Of a DNA stretch of 11,045 bases, positions 6,512 through 11,045 are shown piece after piece (positions within the stretch are counted from its first letter, which is position 1; every line of letters begins with the position of its first letter). The stretch comes from Elusimicrobia bacterium RIFCSPLOWO2_01_FULL_54_10 (GTDB taxonomy: Bacteria; Elusimicrobiota; Elusimicrobia; 2-02-FULL-39-32). A program made the position numbers and the translations under genes. The notes beneath the pieces were generated by a model that saw nothing but the letters and a program-made list of their open reading frames with translations, was not told the DNA's origin and made no database searches. The DNA lies in the NCBI GenBank assembly GCA_001799975.1, contig MGUQ01000021.1:1-11045 (forward strand), read 5' to 3'.

Positions 6512-8451
6512 AACGCAACCTCGCGTATATCTTTGCACTTCTTCTCTCACTTGAGCTGACCGGTTCCGCCTTGGCCGGCACGGGCAGACACACCGCGCAC
6601 TACCTGAAAGCAGATATCGGAGCCAAGGGCGTGGCCCTGGCCGGCACCCAGTTTGCTTCCGAAGGGGATTCCTTCGCCCAGTTCTATAATCCCGCGCTCA
6701 TGGCCGGCATTGCCCGCCGCGAAGTGGGCTTCACACATAACGAGTTCATTGAAGACCTGAGGCAGGATGTGGTGACCTACGCCCACCCCATGTCCAGGCT
6801 GGGCGTGCTTGCGGCAAGCGTCAACTACTTCACTTACGGCAAGATCGCCGGATTTGACGCCACCGGCGCTCCCACGGGCGACACCAGCGCCCGCGATTTT
6901 GTGATGTCCGGCAGCTGGGCCAAATCATGGGACCTGATGTTCGGCGAAAACATCATTAAAGATTTTTCCACCGGAGCAACCTTCAAAATCCTCAACCGCA
7001 AGCTCGACAGCGAAACGGGCAACACCTTCGCCGTAGACGCGGGCGCGGCCTATCCGCTCACCCTCAAGTATTTGAACGGGCTCAAGCTGGCCGGCTCTGT
7101 GCAAAATGTGGGACCCGGCATCAAGTTCAAAAACGCGTCCAGCCCTCTGCCCACCACTGTGCGTTTAGGGATGAGCCGCTCCTGGTTCGGCAACGCCCTG
7201 ACTCTCAATTTTGACGAAGTTCTGCCTTTGAATGCCAAACCGTTCCATGCGGTTTCCGCCCAATACAAGATTTTGAAGATGTTCGATCTGCGCATCGGCT
7301 ACAAATCTGACAAAGCTCTGGACCAGAAGATGACTTACGGCCTCGGGTTTGAGAACCCCATCATCCGGGCGGACTATTCCTTCATTCCCTTTGCGGATCT
7401 GGGCAACACCCACAGGATTTCCATGATATACCGCTTCGGCAAATCCAGCCGCCTGGCCACCGCTGATGACCAGCTCAAGACGAAAGTGAAAGAAGCCCAG
7501 TCCCTTTACGCCCAGGGGCTCCTGGTGGACGCGTTCGTCATCTCCTTCCAAATCCAGAGAGTGGCGCCCTGGCTGGAAGAAAACAACAAATTCCTGGCCA
7601 AGCTCCAGAACGATTTCAAGAGCCTTGAAGAAAGCAACCAGAAAGACAAGCTCATGGAGCAGGCCCAGTCCCTGTTCGTCCGCGCCGAGAAATTCTTTGA
7701 AGCGGGCAACCTGCTGGACGCCCGCACGGAATTCCAGGCCGTGCTGGTGCTGCAGCCGGAAAACAAGGCCGCCAAGGGCTACCTCAACCACATTGAAGGC
7801 CAGTTCCTCTCTTTCGTGGAGTCCTTCTACCGCTCCGGCATGGTTTCTTTTGCCGAGGAAAATTACGAAAAGGCCAAAGAAGAATTCGAGAAAGTCCTCA
7901 CCATCAAGCCCGACCATGCGGAATCCAAGGTCCAGCTTGAAAAATCCATCGAGATGCTGGAAGTCAAGCAGCAGAGAGAACAGGAAGAACTGCAAAAGCA
8001 CCAGGCGGAAAACGATTACAAAGCCGGCATGGGTGCGTTCAAAAACGGGAATTACGAAGAAAGCTTCAGACTCTTTGGCGATGTCATCAAATTGTCGCCT
8101 GACTATGAGGAAGTTCAGAAATATCATGAGCTTTCGAAAATCAAGCTTTATGACGCCAGCCTCTCCAACGGCCGCGACATGGCCACCAAGGGCAGCTGGG
8201 AGACAGCCATCCGCCACTTCCGCAAAGCCCTGGAAATCAACTCCACCGATGAGGCCAAGACAGCTCTCCATGATTCCCAGAGACGGTGGGACCTGCAGAA
8301 AAAGGTCCTGAGCCAAAACCTGTATAAAGAAGGGCTCGAAGCTTTCCTGTCCGGCGACAAGGTCAAGGCCAATGCCGCCTGGACTCGGGCCGTGGAACTG
8401 GATCCGGAGAACGAAGAAGCCAAACGCGGCAAAGACCGCCTGAAACCGTAA
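6508..8451 (+). CDS. PorV/PorQ-family outer-membrane beta-barrel protein with C-terminal TPR array
   Basis: A 647-residue two-part envelope protein. Residues 1-23 are a clear signal peptide (LAYIFALLLSLELTGSALA, cut before GTG). Residues about 25-311 look like a UPF0164/PorV-PorQ barrel: LKADIGAKGVALAGTQFASE and FAQFYNPALMAG near the start, alternating hydrophobic strands, and a terminal strand ISMIYRFG. From about 320 to 647 there are five or six TPR-like helical hairpins, such as NYEKAKEEFEKVLTIKPDHAES and NYEESFRLFGDVIKLSPDYEE, with a charged coiled-coil linker near 480-505. The TPRs most likely lie in the periplasm. The start is supported by GGTGAT (6499-6504), which fits the 16S tail in register, and by the ATGA overlap with the FN3 gene. 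In the type IX system PorV receives cargo C-terminal domains, so a shuttle or anchor role for the FN3 protein is a reasonable inference. No cysteine was seen. Confidence 0.85.
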   Translation: MKRNLAYIFALLLSLELTGSALAGTGRHTAHYLKADIGAKGVALAGTQFASEGDSFAQFYNPALMAGIARREVGFTHNEFIEDLRQDVVTYAHPMSRLGVLAASVNYFTYGKIAGFDATGAPTGDTSARDFVMSGSWAKSWDLMFGENIIKDFSTGATFKILNRKLDSETGNTFAVDAGAAYPLTLKYLNGLKLAGSVQNVGPGIKFKNASSPLPTTVRLGMSRSWFGNALTLNFDEVLPLNAKPFHAVSAQYKILKMFDLRIGYKSDKALDQKMTYGLGFENPIIRADYSFIPFADLGNTHRISMIYRFGKSSRLATADDQLKTKVKEAQSLYAQGLLVDAFVISFQIQRVAPWLEENNKFLAKLQNDFKSLEESNQKDKLMEQAQSLFVRAEKFFEAGNLLDARTEFQAVLVLQPENKAAKGYLNHIEGQFLSFVESFYRSGMVSFAEENYEKAKEEFEKVLTIKPDHAESKVQLEKSIEMLEVKQQREQEELQKHQAENDYKAGMGAFKNGNYEESFRLFGDVIKLSPDYEEVQKYHELSKIKLYDASLSNGRDMATKGSWETAIRHFRKALEINSTDEAKTALHDSQRRWDLQKKVLSQNLYKEGLEAFLSGDKVKANAAWTRAVELDPENEEAKRGKDRLKP

Positions 8452-8459
8452 CGCCGCAA

Positions 8460-8479
8460 GGGCGACGGATGCGCCGCCC
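8460..8479. other. Small GC-rich hairpin between the PorV-TPR and sigma-54 genes
   Basis: GGGCG-a-CG and CG-c-CGCCC can pair as seven base pairs with one A-C mismatch around a GATG loop. No T run follows on either strand, so it does not look like an intrinsic terminator. It may be a chance structure, or it may protect the 3' end of the upstream message. Confidence 0.25.
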
Positions 8480-8492
8480 CAGCAAAAAATAG

Positions 8493-8498
8493 TAAAAT
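8493..8498 (+). promoter_or_regulatory. -10-like box TAAAAT placed for a leaderless sigma-54 transcript
   Basis: TAAAAT matches TATAAT at 5 of 6 positions and ends 7 bases before the ATG at 8506, so transcription would begin at or next to the start codon. No Shine-Dalgarno sequence lies upstream of that ATG, which fits leaderless translation. No -35 box is visible at the matching distance (TGCGCC), so the call rests on position and on the missing ribosome-binding site. Confidence 0.38.
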
Positions 8499-8505
8499 CC
8501 ACGCA

Positions 8506-9597
8506 ATGGCCCAGGAAGTCCGAACCTCACTTACCTCCAAAACACTCCTTAAGGGCCAGCTCATCTATCGGCTCAATTTCGCCGCGATTTTAAACACACC
8601 TGAGGCGGAATTCGCGCGCCTCATTGCGGACCTGGAGCGGGATCCATTTGTCCAAAAGCTTCTGCATCCGGCCAGCGCCGCCCAGAAAATACTTTCCAAA
8701 AAGAGGTTTCCCAACGCCCGTCTTTCTTCGAGTTTTTATGAGATTGACGAGGAACGCGTGCGCGGGGCCGCCGGCCAGGTGGACGTGCAGGGCCTTCTGT
8801 CCAGCCATAAAGGCATGACTCATCTAATCAAGAAGATAGGCCAGGAGAATTTTGAAAAGCATTTCCTTTACAGGGAAGGGGCTGAAAGCCCCGAAGCCGC
8901 GGCCCAGGCGTGCGGAATCACCGTGCAGGACGCGCAAAACCTCTCCTCATTCCTGCTGGACCTGTCCGTCCAGTCCGAATTCGCCCACCCGTCATCCATC
9001 AGCCCTGAAGGAAGCCTGCACTACACCCTGGTGGCCCGAGTTTCGCTGGACGACGGCAAGCCGGTGATTGAGTATCTCTCGCCCCACCTCGCCCGCGGCC
9101 GCTACATGATCAACCGCGACCGCATTCCCGAACTCAAAAAATCCCTCTCGGGCGACGAAAAGAAAAAGCTTAAGGACATTCTTTCCCGCATTGACTGGAT
9201 CAATCTTCGCCAGGACACTTTGCAGAAAGCCATCAATTCCTGGGTCATGAGCCAGGGGTCCTATTTGAAGTCAGGCGAACCGTCCGCCCAACTGCCATTC
9301 ACGCAGAAGGATCTGGCCGCACAGCTCAAACTCTCCCGCTCCACGGTGAGCCGCGCGCTTTACGGCAAGAGCGTGCTGCTGCCCTGGAGGGACGAAAAAC
9401 CGCTCAAGGATTTGTTTCTGAACAAGCGGGAAACGGCCATTTTAAGGATTGGGGAAATTCTATCCGGCCTGCCGGAGGCGGAGCGCAAACGCATGAGCGA
9501 TGAAAAACTCGCAGAACTTTTGAAGAAAAAATCCGGGATTAAGGCTTCCCGGCGGTCCGTGAACCTTTACCGCCGCGCGATAGGTTCCAAAAAATGA
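8506..9597 (+). CDS. rpoN: Divergent, shortened RNA polymerase sigma-54 factor (RpoN-like)
   Basis: Sigma-54 directs RNA polymerase to -24/-12 promoters opened by AAA+ activators. This protein has 363 residues; E. coli RpoN has 477. Residues 9-53 resemble region I (leucine-rich, ending EFARLIADLERDPF) but contain very few glutamines. The acidic region II appears absent. The core-binding part (about 100-245) includes HYTLVARVSLDDGKP, RYMINRD and IDWINLRQDTLQKAI, the last matching the family's RxxTLxKV helix. The helix-turn-helix is at 265-288, with SRSTVSRALYGK in place of the usual HESTVSRA. The C-terminal RpoN box is degenerate: SRRSVNLYRR (348-357) against ARRTVAKYRE, 5 of 10 identical. The in-frame stop at 8449 and the absence of another start codon fix the ATG at 8506. 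The gene overlaps ackA by ATGA. It could be a true sigma-54 with altered specificity or a sigma-54-derived regulator; its symbol is given for family only. Confidence 0.8.
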   Translation: MAQEVRTSLTSKTLLKGQLIYRLNFAAILNTPEAEFARLIADLERDPFVQKLLHPASAAQKILSKKRFPNARLSSSFYEIDEERVRGAAGQVDVQGLLSSHKGMTHLIKKIGQENFEKHFLYREGAESPEAAAQACGITVQDAQNLSSFLLDLSVQSEFAHPSSISPEGSLHYTLVARVSLDDGKPVIEYLSPHLARGRYMINRDRIPELKKSLSGDEKKKLKDILSRIDWINLRQDTLQKAINSWVMSQGSYLKSGEPSAQLPFTQKDLAAQLKLSRSTVSRALYGKSVLLPWRDEKPLKDLFLNKRETAILRIGEILSGLPEAERKRMSDEKLAELLKKKSGIKASRRSVNLYRRAIGSKK

Positions 9598-10703
9598 ATT
9601 ATCTCATCCTCAATTGCGGCTCCAGCACCCTCAAGTACAAAATCCTTTCCATGCCCCATGAAACGGCTCTGGCCCAGGGCGTTCACGAAGGGACGGTGTC
9701 GACGAATGAAGAGCTTTGCGGCATCATACGCGGCGCCTGCAAGGACATCCCCATCCACAAGATTTGCCACAGAGTCGTCCACGGCGGGGAAAAATACCGT
9801 GCTGCCGTGCGCGTCACGGACGAGGTGATCAAGGACATCCAGGACCTTTCGGACCTGGCCCCTCTCCACAACCCCGCCAACCTGGCCGGCATCCGCGCGG
9901 CGATGGAAGTGTTTCCGAATATTCCCAACGACGCCGTGTTTGACACGTCCTTCCATCAAACGCTCCCGCCCAAGGCCTATCTGTACGGCCTGCCCTATGA
10001 GCTTTATGAGAAGTTCAAGATCCGCAAATATGGATTCCACGGCATCTCCCATAAATATGTGAGCCGCAAGGCCATGGAGATATTGAAAGAGAGCATCAAG
10101 GATTTTAAGATCCTGAGCTGCCACCTGGGTTCCGGAGCCAGCATCTGCGCGATCGAAAGGGGGAAAAGCATCGAGATCTCCATGGGGTTCACGCCTCTGG
10201 ACGGGCTCATGATGGGCACGCGCGCCGGTTCTTTTGACCCGGAGATCGTCATCTATCTTCAAAAAAAGGGATATTCCCTCGATGAAATCCAGGACATGAT
10301 GCTCCGCCGGGGAGGATTGAAGGGCATTTCCCAATCCAGCAACGATGTCCGCGAACTGAGGGAAGATGAACTCCAAGGAAACCCCAAGAGTGAATTGGCT
10401 TTTGAAATGTTCGTTTACCGGGTTCAGCGGTTCATCGGTTCTTATGCGGCGGCTCTGGGCGGGGTGGACCTGGTCATCTTCACGGGGGGGATTGGTGAGA
10501 ATGCTCATTATCTGCGCAAAAGGATCTGTGACAAACACGCCTACATGGGGTTGAAACTGGATGCCCGCAAGAACCGCGCCAATGAGGCGATTATTTCGGC
10601 GGCAGATTCTGAAGTCCTGGTGATGGCCATCCCCACCAATGAAGAGCTTCAGATCGCCCGGGAATGCCATGCCCTTGAAAGGGCATTGGAGCCGGTGAAA
10701 TGA
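9594..10703 (+). CDS. ackA: Acetate kinase
   Basis: Interconverts acetyl phosphate plus ADP with acetate plus ATP in the cytoplasm, the last ATP-yielding step of acetate fermentation. The ASKHA-fold motifs are complete: [11 protein letters not shown] (N7, S10, K14), [10 protein letters not shown] (R60), [19 protein letters not shown] (D117), [11 protein letters not shown] (H149), [18 protein letters not shown] (R210), FTGGIGENA and IPTNEEL (E350). These correspond to N7, R91, D148, H180, R241 and E384 of the Methanosarcina enzyme. The length is 369 residues against about 400 usual. The constant offset of 31 places the missing segment in the N-terminal domain between K14 and R60. The ATG overlaps the sigma-54 stop and a weak AGGT lies 8 bases upstream, so it is probably translated by coupling. 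No phosphotransacetylase gene is visible next to it. Propionate or butyrate kinase is less likely given the motifs. Confidence 0.95.
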   Translation: MNYLILNCGSSTLKYKILSMPHETALAQGVHEGTVSTNEELCGIIRGACKDIPIHKICHRVVHGGEKYRAAVRVTDEVIKDIQDLSDLAPLHNPANLAGIRAAMEVFPNIPNDAVFDTSFHQTLPPKAYLYGLPYELYEKFKIRKYGFHGISHKYVSRKAMEILKESIKDFKILSCHLGSGASICAIERGKSIEISMGFTPLDGLMMGTRAGSFDPEIVIYLQKKGYSLDEIQDMMLRRGGLKGISQSSNDVRELREDELQGNPKSELAFEMFVYRVQRFIGSYAAALGGVDLVIFTGGIGENAHYLRKRICDKHAYMGLKLDARKNRANEAIISAADSEVLVMAIPTNEELQIARECHALERALEPVK

Positions 10704-11045
10704 GCATCAAGCGCATCGGGATCCTCACGGGCGGCGGGGACTGCCCCGGCCTGAACGCCGTCATCCGTGCGGTGACGAAGACCGCCATCGGCGCTCACGG
10801 CTGGGAAGTGGTAGGGTTTTTGGACGGGTTCAGGGGCGTGGTGGAGAACTGGAACATCCGCCTCACAGACCAGACAGTCTCCGGCCTGCTCACGCGCGGA
10901 GGAACCCTATTGGGCACCAACAACCGCGCGGACCCTTTCGCTTACACCTATCGGTCCGACGGCAGCTCAGGACCGCCCCAAGATGTCTCCAGGGCAGCCC
11001 TCCTCAACGTCAAAAAGAACGAGGTGGACGCGTTGGTGGTGACGG
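10700..11045 (+). CDS. 6-phosphofructokinase family, N-terminal part (cut by window end)
   Basis: Phosphorylates fructose 6-phosphate at C1, the committed step of glycolysis. The first 115 residues are visible. [18 protein letters not shown] (8-25) is the phosphate-donor loop in the form typical of the group III ATP/PPi enzymes; the E. coli type reads [21 protein letters not shown] (66-76) follows, in the position of the GGTxLGTxR motif. The window ends on the first base of the expected GGDG/GGDD motif, whose fourth residue separates ATP-using (G) from pyrophosphate-using (D) enzymes, so the donor cannot be decided here. The start is the ATG overlapping the ackA stop (ATGA), with GGAG at 10688-10691 eight bases upstream. 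Operon order with ackA fits fermentative sugar breakdown. Confidence 0.9.
   Translation, partial: MSIKRIGILTGGGDCPGLNAVIRAVTKTAIGAHGWEVVGFLDGFRGVVENWNIRLTDQTVSGLLTRGGTLLGTNNRADPFAYTYRSDGSSGPPQDVSRAALLNVKKNEVDALVVT

Noticed and set aside
5147..6550. Long minus-strand open frame (467 codons) opposite the FN3 3' half
   Set aside because: It is arginine, histidine and glycine rich with no recognisable domain, lies wholly over a well-supported gene, and reflects GC-rich third positions.
8460..8479. GC hairpin as a terminator after the PorV-TPR gene
   Set aside because: There is no T run on either strand.
7165..8502. Minus-strand open frame (445 codons) opposite the PorV-TPR gene
   Set aside because: It is a phenylalanine/leucine-rich mirror of the lysine/glutamate codons of the TPRs. 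No signal or family motif is seen.
8449..8508. Possible stop-codon readthrough joining PorV-TPR to the in-frame sigma-54
   Set aside because: The two genes share a frame with one TAA between them, but the gap codes for nothing conserved, and a membrane-anchored exported protein fused to a sigma factor makes no sense.
9567..10670. Minus-strand open frame (367 codons) nearly mirroring ackA
   Set aside because: It is a shadow of a complete, motif-rich acetate kinase. Its composition is unlike the other proteins in the window.

Overview
The window is 11 kb of a Gram-negative bacterial chromosome with moderate GC (hand-counted lines run from about 33% to 65%). Five genes or gene fragments lie on the plus strand. 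The mix is a PorV/PorQ-type outer-membrane barrel with TPRs, a very long fibronectin-III-rich exported protein ending in a FlgD/type-IX-like C-terminal domain, a divergent sigma-54, acetate kinase, and a phosphofructokinase with a [10 protein letters not shown] start. It suggests a fermentative lineage near Elusimicrobiota or Omnitrophota. No marker gene confirms this placement; it rests on gene content alone.

Layout. (1) 2-1954 is the C-terminal half of an RND efflux pump, cut by the window edge, with an unusual hydrophobic insertion ahead of the seventh canonical membrane helix. (2) 1955-2101 is an AT-rich control region. It holds two inverted repeats, a possible sigma-70 promoter, and a -24/-12 (sigma-54-type) element with exact spacing just before the next gene. 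(3) 2102-8451 is a two-gene surface module joined by an ATGA overlap: a 1469-residue FN3 protein with a C-terminal sorting-like domain, then a PorV/PorQ barrel fused to a TPR array. (4) 8452-8505 is a short gap with a weak hairpin and a -10-like box placed so that the next message could be leaderless. (5) 8506-11045 is a tight operon of a divergent, shortened sigma-54 factor, acetate kinase and a phosphofructokinase cut by the window end, with ATGA overlaps at both junctions.

How the parts may work together. The FN3 protein and the PorV-TPR protein look like a secreted cargo and its outer-membrane partner, resembling in outline the cargo/PorV pair of the type IX secretion system. The sigma-54 homologue downstream could be what reads the -24/-12 element upstream of that pair, which would make a local regulatory circuit. 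Its co-transcription with glycolytic (PFK) and acetate/ATP-forming (AckA) genes would tie its level to fermentation. These links are inferences from gene order and motifs. No RNA genes, CRISPR arrays, insertion sequences or clear intrinsic terminators were seen.
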